This document shows, in pieces, positions 27,548-35,585 of a DNA stretch of 64,000 nucleotides (within the stretch, counting starts at the first letter, position 1; every line of letters begins with the position of its first letter). Source of the DNA: Wenyingzhuangia gilva (GTDB lineage: Bacteria > Bacteroidota > Bacteroidia > Flavobacteriales > Flavobacteriaceae); contig NZ_JAUMIT010000001.1 in NCBI RefSeq assembly GCF_030519655.1, positions 434,001-498,000 on the forward strand. Reading direction: 5' to 3'. Made by a program: the position numbers and the translations under genes. The notes under the pieces are model-generated. The model was given only the letters and a program-made list of their open reading frames with translations. It ran no database searches and was not told where the DNA came from.

Positions 27548-28831
27548 TTATAATTTTCCGTGACTCATTTCTTTTTTTAACACTCCTTTTACATCGTAAA
27601 TCACCCCGTCTTTTATCAAAAATTCATTAAAATTTAAAGACAAAAGTTCTTGATGAGCAACTGTTAAAACAATGGCTTCATATTTTTGAGTCGGAATTTT
27701 TTCTACTGTTTTTAATTGATATTCTTTTTCTACCTCTCTTCCGTTTGCTAAAGGATCATAAATATCAACATGCATTCCGTAATCTTGTAATTCTCTAACC
27801 ACATCTACTACTTTGGTATTTCTAACGTCTGGGCAATTTTCTTTGAATGTAATTCCTAAAACCAAAACTTTGGCTCCTTTGATTTTTAGGTCATTATGAA
27901 TCATCAATTTTGCCACTTGAGAGGCTACGTAAGCTCCCATACTGTCATTCATTCTTCTTCCTGCCAAAATAATTTCAGGATGATATCCAAATTCTTGGGC
28001 TTTTTGAGCCAAGTAATATGGATCTACCCCGATACAATGTCCGCCAACCAACCCCGGCTTGAATGGTAAAAAATTCCACTTGGTACTCGCAGCAGCTAAC
28101 ACATCATTCGTGTCAATATTCATTAAATTGAATATTTTAGACAATTCGTTCACAAAGGCAATATTGATATCTCTTTGAGAATTCTCTATTACTTTTGCCG
28201 CTTCGGCTACTTTTATGGTGGGTGCTAAATGGGTTCCTGCTGAAATTACTGACTTGTAAACTTCATCAATTTTCTTTCCTACTTCAGGGGTAGAACCCGA
28301 AGTTACTTTTAATATTTTATCAACTGTATGAAGTTTGTCTCCTGGATTGATTCTCTCAGGCGAATACCCTGCAAAAAAATCATGATTAAATTTTAAACCT
28401 GAAACTCTTTCTAAAACTGGAATACAATCTTCTTCTGTTGCTCCTGGATATACAGTAGATTCATACACCACAATATCTCCTTTTTCTAAGACAGTTCCAA
28501 TGGCTTCACTCGCTTTGATTAAGGGGGTTAATACAGGTCTGTTATTTTTATCTACAGGCGTAGGTACTGTAATTATGTAAAAGTTACATCTGGCTAAGTC
28601 TTCTAAATTTGAAGTACAAAAGAGGCCTTTTTGGCTCTCTGAACTGACAACAGTATTTGTTAAAACTTTTTGTAAGATTTCTTTACTTACTTCTAAAGTA
28701 GTGTCTATTCCTTGGTTCAACTCAACTACTCTCTGTTGGTTGATATCAAAACCAATAGTGGCATATTTGGTCGAAAAAAGTCTTGCTAAAGGCAAGCCTA
28801 CATACCCTAAACCAACCACTCCTATTTTCAT
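27548..28831 (-). CDS. UDP-HexNAc 6-dehydrogenase, WbpA/WbpO/TviB-like
   Basis: About 427 residues from ATG 28831 (MKIGVVGLGYVGLPLARLFS). An earlier in-frame ATG at 28858 would lie inside the promoter -7 element at 28856-28863, so 28831 is preferred. Marks: GLGYVGLPLA, YSPERINPGDK, and GGHCIGVDPYYLA with the catalytic Cys. This is the UDP-GlcNAc or UDP-GalNAc dehydrogenase group. The next upstream gene is a WbpB-like oxidoreductase, favouring UDP-GlcNAc to UDP-GlcNAcA as the reaction. Confidence 0.9.
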   Translation of the reverse strand: MKIGVVGLGYVGLPLARLFSTKYATIGFDINQQRVVELNQGIDTTLEVSKEILQKVLTNTVVSSESQKGLFCTSNLEDLARCNFYIITVPTPVDKNNRPVLTPLIKASEAIGTVLEKGDIVVYESTVYPGATEEDCIPVLERVSGLKFNHDFFAGYSPERINPGDKLHTVDKILKVTSGSTPEVGKKIDEVYKSVISAGTHLAPTIKVAEAAKVIENSQRDINIAFVNELSKIFNLMNIDTNDVLAAASTKWNFLPFKPGLVGGHCIGVDPYYLAQKAQEFGYHPEIILAGRRMNDSMGAYVASQVAKLMIHNDLKIKGAKVLVLGITFKENCPDVRNTKVVDVVRELQDYGMHVDIYDPLANGREVEKEYQLKTVEKIPTQKYEAIVLTVAHQELLSLNFNEFLIKDGVIYDVKGVLKKEMSHGKL

Positions 28832-28855
28832 TCTTTTTCTTTCTTTTTTCAAAGT

Positions 28856-28883
28856 CAAATATAAATTAAAACTTTATAACAAA
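28856..28883 (-). promoter_or_regulatory. Promoter of the WbpA-like gene
   Basis: On the minus strand TTTG (28883-28880), 16 bp, then TATATTTG (28863-28856). This fits the Bacteroidota -33/-7 consensus, with a slightly short spacer. Transcription would start near 28850, supporting the ATG at 28831. Confidence 0.55.
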
Positions 28884-28935
28884 TGTCATAAGAAATAAGT
28901 ATTCTCCACTAAACTGTTAAAAAACATATGTATCC

Positions 28936-29907
28936 CTACGCAAATGGATGCTTGGTTTTGGGTTTATAAAATAAGTCATGTACTTTTCCTTCCTCAGGTG
29001 TTTTCATTTCTGCATTTCTTATCTCATGTACAATCTCAATAGATTTTCTGGCATCCTCTAACCCAAAGCCCGTTCCTTTTATAATATGTTTATAACTTTC
29101 CGTGTGTAATTCCGTAAACCCTCCACTAAACTCAACCTCCTCACCATCAACCGTAATAGATCTATAAGTTCTTTGCCCCTTCTCTTTGATTTCTTCAGGA
29201 ATTAAATCATAATTGATTGACAAAAACCATTTAACTCTGGCTTTATCAAACACCAAATATCCAGATGCCCTGTCATGTGAATGTTCATAGACTAAGTTTT
29301 CTTTTAACTCCCCAAACACCCAGCCTAACATGTCAAAAAAATGCACTCCAATATTAGAAGCAATTCCTCCAGACTTTGACTGTTCTCCTTTCCAAGAAGC
29401 ATAATACCACTTCCCTCTTGAGGTTAAATAAGTTAAATCCACCTCAAACACCTTGTCTTTAGGAGCTTCTTCTACTTTCTTTTTTAACTCTAAAATTGCT
29501 TGGTGATGTCTTAATTGAAGGATGGTAAATATCTTTTTCCCCGTTTCTTTTTCAATGGTTTGGAGCGCATCTATATTCCATGGATTTAACACCAAAGGCT
29601 TTTCACAAATGGCGTTTGCTCCAGATCTTAAGGCCATTCTGATATGTGCATCGTGTAAATAATTTGGCGTACAAATACTTACATAATCTAGCTGTAAACC
29701 TTGCTCTCTTTTTAGTTTTTCGATATGCCTATCAAACCTTTCAAACTCAACAAAGAAAGAAGCCTCCGGAAAAAAGGAATCAATTACCCCTACACTATCA
29801 TTTTTATCTAAAGCTGCCAACAAAACATTCTCCGTATCCTTTATTGCTTTTAAATGTCTTGGAGCAATGTATCCTGCAGCTCCAATTAAGGCAAAGTTTT
29901 TTTTCAT
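28936..29907 (-). CDS. Gfo/Idh/MocA oxidoreductase, WbpB-like
   Basis: 323 residues. N-terminal Rossmann fold (NFALIGAAGYIAPRHLKAI), CTPNYLHDAHIRMALRSGANAICEKPLVL with the family EKP motif (Lys catalytic), and a C-terminal alpha/beta domain. It matches WbpB/WlbA, which oxidises C3 of UDP-GlcNAcA before transamination by WbpE and acetylation by WbpD. Neither an aminotransferase nor a WbpD-type acetyltransferase is adjacent; the partners must be elsewhere or the pathway differs. Same direction as the WbpA-like gene, 104 bp upstream of its start. Confidence 0.88.
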   Translation of the reverse strand: MKKNFALIGAAGYIAPRHLKAIKDTENVLLAALDKNDSVGVIDSFFPEASFFVEFERFDRHIEKLKREQGLQLDYVSICTPNYLHDAHIRMALRSGANAICEKPLVLNPWNIDALQTIEKETGKKIFTILQLRHHQAILELKKKVEEAPKDKVFEVDLTYLTSRGKWYYASWKGEQSKSGGIASNIGVHFFDMLGWVFGELKENLVYEHSHDRASGYLVFDKARVKWFLSINYDLIPEEIKEKGQRTYRSITVDGEEVEFSGGFTELHTESYKHIIKGTGFGLEDARKSIEIVHEIRNAEMKTPEEGKVHDLFYKPKTKHPFA

Positions 29908-29965
29908 AATTTATTACCCTGTTCTATGAGTGTTTATTTTTTTATATATCCTACAATCTCGACTC

Positions 29966-29993
29966 TACTTCGATGACCGATGTTCGGGGTTCG
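29966..29993. repeat. CG-phased 7-bp array
   Basis: Four heptads with terminal CG: TACTTCG, ATGACCG, ATGTTCG, GGGTTCG. Two of these units are shared with the array upstream of ugd or inside gmd. Confidence 0.75.
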
Positions 29994-30009
29994 GTTTAAT
30001 TTCAACAAA

Positions 30010-30063
30010 CTGTTCTCGATACTAATTTCTACACTACGTTGCGAAATTCACTCGAACTGACAT
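30010..30063 (+). repeat. Hairpin-type interspersed repeat, copy 4
   Basis: CTGTTCTCGATACTAATTTC, a 12-bp loop region, then GAAATTCACTCGAACTGACAT. Nearly identical to the copy at 25488-25541. Confidence 0.8.
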
Positions 30064-30282
30064 GGCTCTTGTTTAGCACAATCCTACCACGAACTTTCAA
30101 ATATAGAAAAAGAGAATTAAGAGATAAAACTATTATAAAGAAATATGTTGATTACGAATTGTAAGTGAGTAGTGAAAAATAAAGAACTACTGGTCAACAG
30201 ACTAAATAATGAATGTTTATTTAGGATCAAAAATCTAGCATTCTTTCTGGATCAAGCTCAAAAGTTGTATAAACTAACTATA

Positions 30283-30316
30283 AAACAAAAAACCCATCCG
30301 ATAAGGGATAGGTTTT
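30283..30316 (-). terminator. Terminator of the tRNA-Val pair
   Basis: On the minus strand an 11-bp stem AAAACCTATCC / GGATGGGTTTT with one mismatch and a 5-6 nt loop, followed by a T-rich tail, directly after the second tRNA-Val. Confidence 0.6.
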
Positions 30317-30319
30317 GTA

Positions 30320-30397
30320 TGGTGGGCAATGAGGGATTCGAACCCCCGACCCCCTCGGTGTAAACGAGGTGCTCTGAACCAACTGAGCTAATTGCCC
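30320..30397 (-). tRNA. tRNA-Val (TAC)
   Basis: Full cloverleaf on the minus strand: acceptor GGGCAAT/ATTGCCC, anticodon stem CCTCG/CGAGG around loop TTTACAC (anticodon TAC), T-arm GGGGGTTCGAATCCC, and an encoded CCA at 30322-30320. Identical to the copy at 30428-30505, 30 bp upstream, and co-transcribed with it. Confidence 0.97.
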
Positions 30398-30427
30398 TAA
30401 TTTTTTTGAAGGTATTAAGGAAACCTT

Positions 30428-30505
30428 TGGTGGGCAATGAGGGATTCGAACCCCCGACCCCCTCGGTGTAAACGAGGTGCTCTGAACCAACTGAGCTAAT
30501 TGCCC
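30428..30505 (-). tRNA. tRNA-Val (TAC), second identical copy
   Basis: Same 78 bases as the neighbouring tRNA, including anticodon TAC and encoded CCA. It is the first of the pair behind the promoter at 30516-30545. Confidence 0.97.
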
Positions 30506-30515
30506 TTAGCGGGTG

Positions 30516-30545
30516 CAAATATAAAACTTTATTTCATTTGTCAAA
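30516..30545 (-). promoter_or_regulatory. Promoter of the tRNA-Val pair
   Basis: On the minus strand TTTG (30545-30542), 18 bp, TATATTTG (30523-30516), then CACCCGCTAAG. The downstream GC-rich stretch is almost the same as that of the tRNA-Glu promoter at 41682-41712. Confidence 0.75.
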
Positions 30546-30562
30546 CACTTATTTATGAAAAA

Positions 30563-31585
30563 TTACAATAAATTTTTATCCGCACAACCAGCAAACTCAC
30601 GTATTTGCTTTACCTCTTCACTTTTATCTTTGGTAATCAACAAAATACAGTCTTCAGCCTCTATCAAAACAATATGATCAATTCCTCTTGTTGCATATAC
30701 AGGTTTTGAACACATGGCATAAGAATTCACTATATTCTCCCCTTTCATCATCTGAAATAACTCATCGTTTTGAAAATCTTTGGCATATGAAATTAAGGAA
30801 TCAAAAGAACCTAAATCTGACCAGATAAAATGTGACTTTACCATTTTGATGATTTTAGACTTTTCTAAGACTGCAAAATCAATACTGTCTTCAGGAATTT
30901 TCTCCATGTCTTCTTTCTCCACAAAACCATCTTTGCTATTTGCATAAGCAGCTACAGAAGCTTCATAGATATCGGGTTGATATTCTTTAATTTCCTCTAA
31001 AAACACAGAGGCCTTGAAACAAAACATTCCACTGTTCCAACAAAAATTTCCTGAACGAATGTACTTAATTGCCAAATCTTGATTCGGTTTCTCTCTAAAC
31101 GATTTTACATCTTCCGCATCATATTCTATATACCCATACCCCGTTTCTGGCTTTAAAGGCTGGATTCCAAAAGTCACAATATTTCCCTCTTTGGCTAATC
31201 TAATCGCATTTTTAACCGCTAGCTTATATTCTTTTTCATCTCCTATCATATGATCAGAAGGCGTAATAAACATAATGTCGTCAGGAGCCAAACTCAAAGC
31301 TGCTAATGTGATTGCCGGAGCCGTGTTTCTACCAACAGATTCAATGATTTTTTTATCAATTTTAACCCCTAATTCTTTAGATTGACTCACCGCCATGGTT
31401 AACTGACTTTCGTTGGTTACCAACATATAGTCATCTACTAATTTTTTATTTCTCAAGACCGTGTACTGAAACAAAGATTTTCCTTCGAAAATTTGTAAAA
31501 ATTGTTTCGGACTTTTTTTTCTTGAAATTGGCCACAATCTAGACCCTACTCCTCCACTTAATACGATATTGATAATTTTCCCCAT
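30563..31585 (-). CDS. manC: Mannose-1-phosphate guanylyltransferase
   Basis: 340 residues, the single-domain form without a fused isomerase (that role is filled by manA at 24472-25443). N-terminal LSGGVGSRLWPISRKKSPKQF is the nucleotidyltransferase signature; ITPSDHMI and FREKP further mark the family. Makes GDP-mannose from GTP and mannose-1-phosphate for gmd/fcl. It follows the CapI-like gene with 5 bp spacing, so the two form an operon. A phosphomannomutase is not in the window. Confidence 0.94.
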   Translation of the reverse strand: MGKIINIVLSGGVGSRLWPISRKKSPKQFLQIFEGKSLFQYTVLRNKKLVDDYMLVTNESQLTMAVSQSKELGVKIDKKIIESVGRNTAPAITLAALSLAPDDIMFITPSDHMIGDEKEYKLAVKNAIRLAKEGNIVTFGIQPLKPETGYGYIEYDAEDVKSFREKPNQDLAIKYIRSGNFCWNSGMFCFKASVFLEEIKEYQPDIYEASVAAYANSKDGFVEKEDMEKIPEDSIDFAVLEKSKIIKMVKSHFIWSDLGSFDSLISYAKDFQNDELFQMMKGENIVNSYAMCSKPVYATRGIDHIVLIEAEDCILLITKDKSEEVKQIREFAGCADKNLL

Positions 31586-31590
31586 AGCTA

Positions 31591-32625
31591 TTATTTTATA
31601 TTTAAGTTGTTATAATCTTTATACCAATCAATAAATTTTTTCACTCCTTCTTCCACAGAAGTGTTTGGACTGTATTGGTAATCTTGAATTAAAGCCGATA
31701 CATCTGCCCATGTTTTAGCCACATCTCCTGGCTGCATGTCCATCATGATTTTCTCTGCTTCTCTCCCTAAGTTTTTCTCTATATTCTCTATGTAATCCGT
31801 CAACTTAACTGAATTATTGTTTCCTATATTATATACTTTATATAGTCCTCCTTTTTGCGTTCTAGTCTCAACCTCTCCTTCAATAATCCTCATCACTCCT
31901 TCTACAATATCTCCTACATAAGTAAAATCACGTTCCATATTTCCGTGATTAAAAACTTTTATCGGTTGCTTGTTTCTGATACCTTCTGCAAACAAATAAG
32001 CAGCCATATCTGGTCTTCCCCATGGCCCATAGACCGTAAAAAATCTTAATCCAGTAGTTGCAAAACCATATAAATGAGAATAGGTATGTGCCATTAACTC
32101 ATTGCTCTTTTTTGACGCAGCATACAAACTAATTGGAGTATCTACCGTATCCTCTGTTGAAAACGGAATTTTTGCATTTAACCCATACACGCTAGAACTG
32201 CTTGCGTAAACCAAATGCTTTACATTGTTATTTCTACAGGCTTCTAGCAAATTGACATACCCTACAATGTTACTTTCCACATAAGCATGTGGATTTTCAA
32301 TACTATAACGTACTCCCGCTTGCGCAGCCAAGTTACAAACCACTTCGAATTGTTCCTTCTCAAAAAGATGATTGATTGCCTCTCTATCTTCTAAATTAAT
32401 TCTGATGAATTTGAAATTATCCGTTTTTTGGGAAATCACTTCACTTGAAAAATCTGAAGCTAATTTTCTATCAATTCCTAGTTGGTTTAATCTAGCATAT
32501 TTTAGGTTGACATCATAATAATCATTGATATTATCAATTCCCACTACCTGATATCCTCTACTTAATAACAACTCCGTTAAGTGATATCCTATGAATCCTG
32601 CTGCCCCCGTAACTAATATTTTCAT
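31591..32625 (-). CDS. UDP-glucuronate 4-epimerase, CapI-like
   Basis: About 344 residues from ATG 32625 (MKILVTGAAGFIGYHLTELL); an ATG two codons earlier (32631) is also possible. GAAGFIG nucleotide loop, SSSSVYG with catalytic Ser, Tyr-x3-Lys in YAASKKSNELMAH, and FFTVYGPWGRPDMA, a marker of the CapI/UDP-GlcA epimerase group. Converts UDP-GlcA to UDP-GalA. It depends on ugd for substrate and heads the manC operon. A candidate -7 (TATATTTG) lies at 32652-32645 on the minus strand. Confidence 0.9.
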   Translation of the reverse strand: MKILVTGAAGFIGYHLTELLLSRGYQVVGIDNINDYYDVNLKYARLNQLGIDRKLASDFSSEVISQKTDNFKFIRINLEDREAINHLFEKEQFEVVCNLAAQAGVRYSIENPHAYVESNIVGYVNLLEACRNNNVKHLVYASSSSVYGLNAKIPFSTEDTVDTPISLYAASKKSNELMAHTYSHLYGFATTGLRFFTVYGPWGRPDMAAYLFAEGIRNKQPIKVFNHGNMERDFTYVGDIVEGVMRIIEGEVETRTQKGGLYKVYNIGNNNSVKLTDYIENIEKNLGREAEKIMMDMQPGDVAKTWADVSALIQDYQYSPNTSVEEGVKKFIDWYKDYNNLNIK

Positions 32626-32644
32626 ATACAAATTAATTGTAAAA

Positions 32645-32652
32645 CAAATATA
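32645..32652 (-). promoter_or_regulatory. Candidate -7 element upstream of the CapI-like gene
   Basis: TATATTTG on the minus strand, 20 bp ahead of the ATG at 32625. No clear -33 TTTG at the usual distance, so support is partial. Confidence 0.35.
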
Positions 32653-32985
32653 TGATATTGTTTTTTAGGTTTCCTGCTTTGATATTAGGTTTTGGTTAAA
32701 TTGTTTATTGAGTGGTGAAGGGTTTTAGAAGTTTTGGTCGATAATACAAAATCTCATATTTAAAGCATAATATCTCAATTCAACTTGATTTGTTCATTTT
32801 TTCTATCGATGAAAAAACGAACCAAAAAAATCTAGACTGCATAAATACTTCCTATATTTTTGTTCCTCTCTTAAATTTTAGGGATGTATTTATGATGCCA
32901 AATAAACATCTACTATTTTTAACAACGAAGTTAACCTTTAATATCAATCAACTCTATTTAGGGAAGTTCATAATGAAAGGGAATA

Positions 32986-33027
32986 GTGAGTAGAGGAGTG
33001 AGTGGTGAGTAGTGAAAAATAAAGAAC
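32986..33027. repeat. GTGAG-type 7-bp array
   Basis: GTGAGTA at 32986, a 5-bp break, then GTGAGTG, GTGAGTA and GTGAAAA in register from 32998 to 33018. The last 23 bp (33005-33027) recur at 30164-30186. Confidence 0.7.
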
Positions 33028-33069
33028 CGCCTGCTAAATAAACTAACCATCACGATGCTTTTTTAATTC

Positions 33070-33215
33070 TCATACTTTGTCTTGAAACAAAGTACGCAAA
33101 AGTCAAGACTCTAAAAGAACATCGCTAAAATTCTAATCTCATAACCGAAAACAAAAGAACTCTCTGCGTTCAAACAGCTTTTGTTTTTACGGCCATTTCA
33201 ATTGAATTTTTTACA
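33070..33215. repeat. Long interspersed repeat, copy 2
   Basis: Starts with ACTTTGTCTTGA...TCAAGACT and continues through ACAAAAGAACTCTC and CAAACAGCTTTTG to TTTTTACGG. Co-linear with 25610-25760 but clearly diverged. Confidence 0.65.
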
Positions 33216-33650
33216 CAACACCCTTTTATGCCAATTAAATTCTCCATTAATACTTCCATAAGCTCAGCACAAGTGCAAAACGAACGAAAAAATCTAGGCT
33301 GCATAAATTCATCCTATGTTTTAAATTTTCTCTAACTTCAAACTTTTACATTTTCTTTTAACTTCTTATGTTCATTTTTGCTTGATCAAAAACGAACCAA
33401 AAAATCAAGATAAATCTTATGAAATTACTACGTAACAGTCATTCCATCATTCCATGCTCTTTAGCTATGCTACGCAATTCCATGACTCCATGACTTATTT
33501 CTTAGATTTATCAATAAATTCCATTCTTCTATTAATTGTTATCAATACTAGCTTCTTATGTTCATTTTGTCTTGATACTTCCACAAGCTCAGAACAGGCC
33601 GCTCGATGACCGATGGCGAGGATTAGTGAAAAATGAGAAGTGAGAAGTTC

Positions 33651-33734
33651 TTCTATGTTCGATGTTTGCTACTCAAGGGGCGGGGTTGATGTTTAAAGTT
33701 CAAAGTTTAAGATTCAACGATGGAGAATTTCATG
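33651..33734. repeat. T-phased 7-bp array in copy 1 of the duplication
   Basis: Twelve heptads in one register: TTCTATG, TTCGATG, TTTGCTA, CTCAAGG, GGCGGGG, TTGATGT, TTAAAGT, TCAAAGT, TTAAGAT, TCAACGA, TGGAGAA, TTTCATG. Most begin with T and many with TT or TC. Confidence 0.75.
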
Positions 33735-33834
33735 AGTACATGATTTATTCCTTGGATTTATCGGTTTAAGAACTGTTTCTTATTGGTATAGAGAGTGCAT
33801 CTCGACTGCGCTCGATGACCGATGGCGAGGATTA

Positions 33835-33897
33835 GTGAAGAGTGAGAAGTGAGTGGTGAGAAGTGAGAAGTTCTCAGTTATAAGTTGTCTGTTTTTG
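33835..33897. repeat. GT-phased 7-bp array in copy 2 of the duplication
   Basis: Nine heptads, all beginning with GT: GTGAAGA, GTGAGAA, GTGAGTG, GTGAGAA, GTGAGAA, GTTCTCA, GTTATAA, GTTGTCT, GTTTTTG. Confidence 0.8.
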
Positions 33898-33907
33898 AGA
33901 GAAGTTC

Positions 33908-34005
33908 TTCGATGTTCGATGTTCGCTACTCAAGGGGCGGGGTTGATGTTTAAAGTTCAAAGTTTAAGATTCAACTTTTAAAATTCAACGATGAAGAATT
34001 TCATG
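33908..34005. repeat. T-phased 7-bp array in copy 2 of the duplication
   Basis: Fourteen heptads in one register: TTCGATG, TTCGATG, TTCGCTA, CTCAAGG, GGCGGGG, TTGATGT, TTAAAGT, TCAAAGT, TTAAGAT, TCAACTT, TTAAAAT, TCAACGA, TGAAGAA, TTTCATG. Compared with 33651-33734 it has exactly two more units (TCAACTT, TTAAAAT). Confidence 0.8.
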
Positions 34006-34278
34006 ACTACATGATTTTTTCCTTAGATTTATCGGTTTAAGAACTGTTTCTTATTGGTATAGACAGTGCATCTCGACTGCGCTCGATGACCATACACAAA
34101 CATATTTATTTAATAACGAATTGAGAAATTTCAACTATGAATTGATTAAGGACATACGCTCTCTTAAAAAAGACTAAACACACAAACATTCAACACTTTA
34201 TAATTCAACCTCATAGTATTCTATTCATTTTGCATCTCAACCTACTTCTACTAAGCTCAGCAACCACCCATCGATGAC

Positions 34279-35517
34279 CTATGATTTATTGTTTATTGAA
34301 CTCAAATAATCTGCCACCACAAAAGTACTTCCTCCTACGTATATCAAATCATTTGGATTTGCATTCAGCAACACTCTCTCAACTGCTTGCTCGACTGTGG
34401 TATAACTTTCACCTGTCAATTGATATTCCTGTGCAAATGCTTTTAATTTTTCTTCTGACAACCCTCTTGCAATAGATGGTTTGGTAAAATAATATATTGC
34501 TTCTTTTGGCAATAGCGGTAAGACTCCACTTAAATCTTTATCATCAACCACACCAAAGACGATATGTAATGTTTCAAACTCTTCCTCTAACAATTGTGAG
34601 ATGACTAGTGAAATCCCTTCTTTGTTATGTCCTGTATCACAAATCAACTTAGGGAATTCTTGTACTACTTGGTACCTCCCTAACAAACCTGTGTTCTGAA
34701 TCACTTTAGACAATCCCATCTCAATGGACTTGTCTGCAATATTCACTCCTAAAGTTTTTAAAACATTTATGGTCTGAATGACGGTTTTTAAATTGTGTTT
34801 TTGATAAACTCCTTTTAGTTCACATTCATAAATAACAGCTTCCAAATCAAAAGCTTTGTATAATGGAGCATTTTTATGATTGGCTATTTCTTGAAATACA
34901 TGAAAAGTTTCTTCATGATATTCACCAATTACCACTGGTCTGGTCTGTTTGATGATTCCTCCTTTTTCTGCAGCGATGGCAGGTAAAGTGGTTCCTAAAA
35001 ACTGGGTATGATCTAGCCCTATGTTGGTGATTACCGATACTAAAGGTGTTACAACGTTGGTAGAATCTAATCTTCCGCCTAAACCTGTTTCTAATACTAC
35101 GTAGTCTACTTTTGAATCTTTAAAATATTCAAAAGACAAACCCACCGTCATTTCAAAAAAAGACAAGGCATTTTGTTCAAAAAAGCTTTTGTGTTTTGCT
35201 ACAAAATCAACAATATATTCCTCTGCTATTTCTTTACCATTGATTTTAATACGTTCTCTAAAATCAATTAAATGAGGAGAAGTATACAACCCTACTTGAT
35301 ATCCTTGTTCTTGTAACACTGAAGCCAACATATGACTGGTTGAACCTTTTCCATTGGTTCCCGCAACATGAATGGCTTTGATGTGTTGTTCTGGATCCCC
35401 TAAGTAATCCATCAACAAAAGTGTGTTTGATAAATCTTTTTTATAAGCCTTTGCACCGTCTTTTTGGTACATGGGCAATTGGTTAAACAACCAATCTAAT
35501 GTTTCTTGATAATTCAT
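34279..35517 (-). CDS. folC: Folylpolyglutamate synthase/dihydrofolate synthase
   Basis: 412 residues. Adds glutamate to dihydropteroate or folates using ATP. Marks: P-loop GTNGKGSTSHMLASVLQEQG (54-73), SPHLIDFRERIKING, LGGRLDSTNVV and the C-terminal CDTGHNKEG. Full length for the family. It follows the TonB gene; the spacer (35522-35556) is a heptad array. The stop codon abuts the repeat island. Confidence 0.95.
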   Translation of the reverse strand: MNYQETLDWLFNQLPMYQKDGAKAYKKDLSNTLLLMDYLGDPEQHIKAIHVAGTNGKGSTSHMLASVLQEQGYQVGLYTSPHLIDFRERIKINGKEIAEEYIVDFVAKHKSFFEQNALSFFEMTVGLSFEYFKDSKVDYVVLETGLGGRLDSTNVVTPLVSVITNIGLDHTQFLGTTLPAIAAEKGGIIKQTRPVVIGEYHEETFHVFQEIANHKNAPLYKAFDLEAVIYECELKGVYQKHNLKTVIQTINVLKTLGVNIADKSIEMGLSKVIQNTGLLGRYQVVQEFPKLICDTGHNKEGISLVISQLLEEEFETLHIVFGVVDDKDLSGVLPLLPKEAIYYFTKPSIARGLSEEKLKAFAQEYQLTGESYTTVEQAVERVLLNANPNDLIYVGGSTFVVADYLSSINNKS

Positions 35518-35521
35518 AAAT

Positions 35522-35556
35522 AGTACCGAGTATTGAGTACTGAGTATTAAGTTTTT
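35522..35556. repeat. AGTA-type 7-bp array between folC and the TonB gene
   Basis: Five heptads beginning AGT: AGTACCG, AGTATTG, AGTACTG, AGTATTA, AGTTTTT. Reverse-complement relatives (TACTCAA, TACTCAG) form the array between ilvD and ilvB at 57003-57037. Confidence 0.8.
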
Positions 35557-35585
35557 TTTGTAGCTATTACCTATTTTGTAGTTCC

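Larger units (their letters stand above)
29908..30282. other. Spacer between the WbpB-like gene and tRNA-Val
   Basis: About 375 bp without a credible gene. It holds four CG-phased heptads at 29966-29993 (TACTTCG, ATGACCG, ATGTTCG, GGGTTCG), a hairpin repeat at 30010-30063 and a GTGAGTA/GTGAAAA heptad stretch at 30164-30186 that is repeated at 33005-33027. The remainder shows nothing I recognise. Confidence 0.7.
33601..34080. repeat. Imperfect tandem duplication (209 bp and 271 bp)
   Basis: Copy 1 is 33601-33809 and copy 2 is 33810-34080; a third copy begins with GCTCGATGACC at 34081 and stops. Both copies run from GCTCGATGACCGATGGCGAG to CATCTCGACTGC. Copy 2 is longer by 62 bp: 48 bp in a GTGAG/GTT heptad stretch and 14 bp (exactly two heptads) in a TTAAAGT/TCAAAGT stretch. 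Confidence 0.88.
32653..34278. repeat. 1.6 kb gene-free repeat island between the CapI-like gene and folC
   Basis: No credible gene in over 1.6 kb. Contents: a CGAACCAAAAAA element near 32815-32860 with a related copy near 33279-33325; an 18-bp element at 32865-32882 repeated at 37095-37112; GTGAG heptads at 32986-33018; a long interspersed block at 33070-33215; a short related block at 33369-33410; GCTCGATGACC-type elements at 33573-33610, 33798-33820, 34069-34090 and 34232-34278; and a tandem duplication at 33601-34080. Short open frames here are composed of repeats. Confidence 0.85.

Noticed and set aside
30258-30518. Open frames of 70-86 codons over the tRNA-Val pair
   Set aside because: They are translations of the two identical tRNA genes, seen as an internal protein repeat; tRNA structure explains the sequence.
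32790-32993. Plus-strand open frame of 67 codons in the repeat island
   Set aside because: It is composed of interspersed repeat segments that recur at 33279 and 37095, and has no recognisable protein features.
33601-34090. CRISPR-like or integron-like array
   Set aside because: Repeats are 7 bp without spacers, or a simple tandem duplication; no cas genes, no integrase and no cassette structure.
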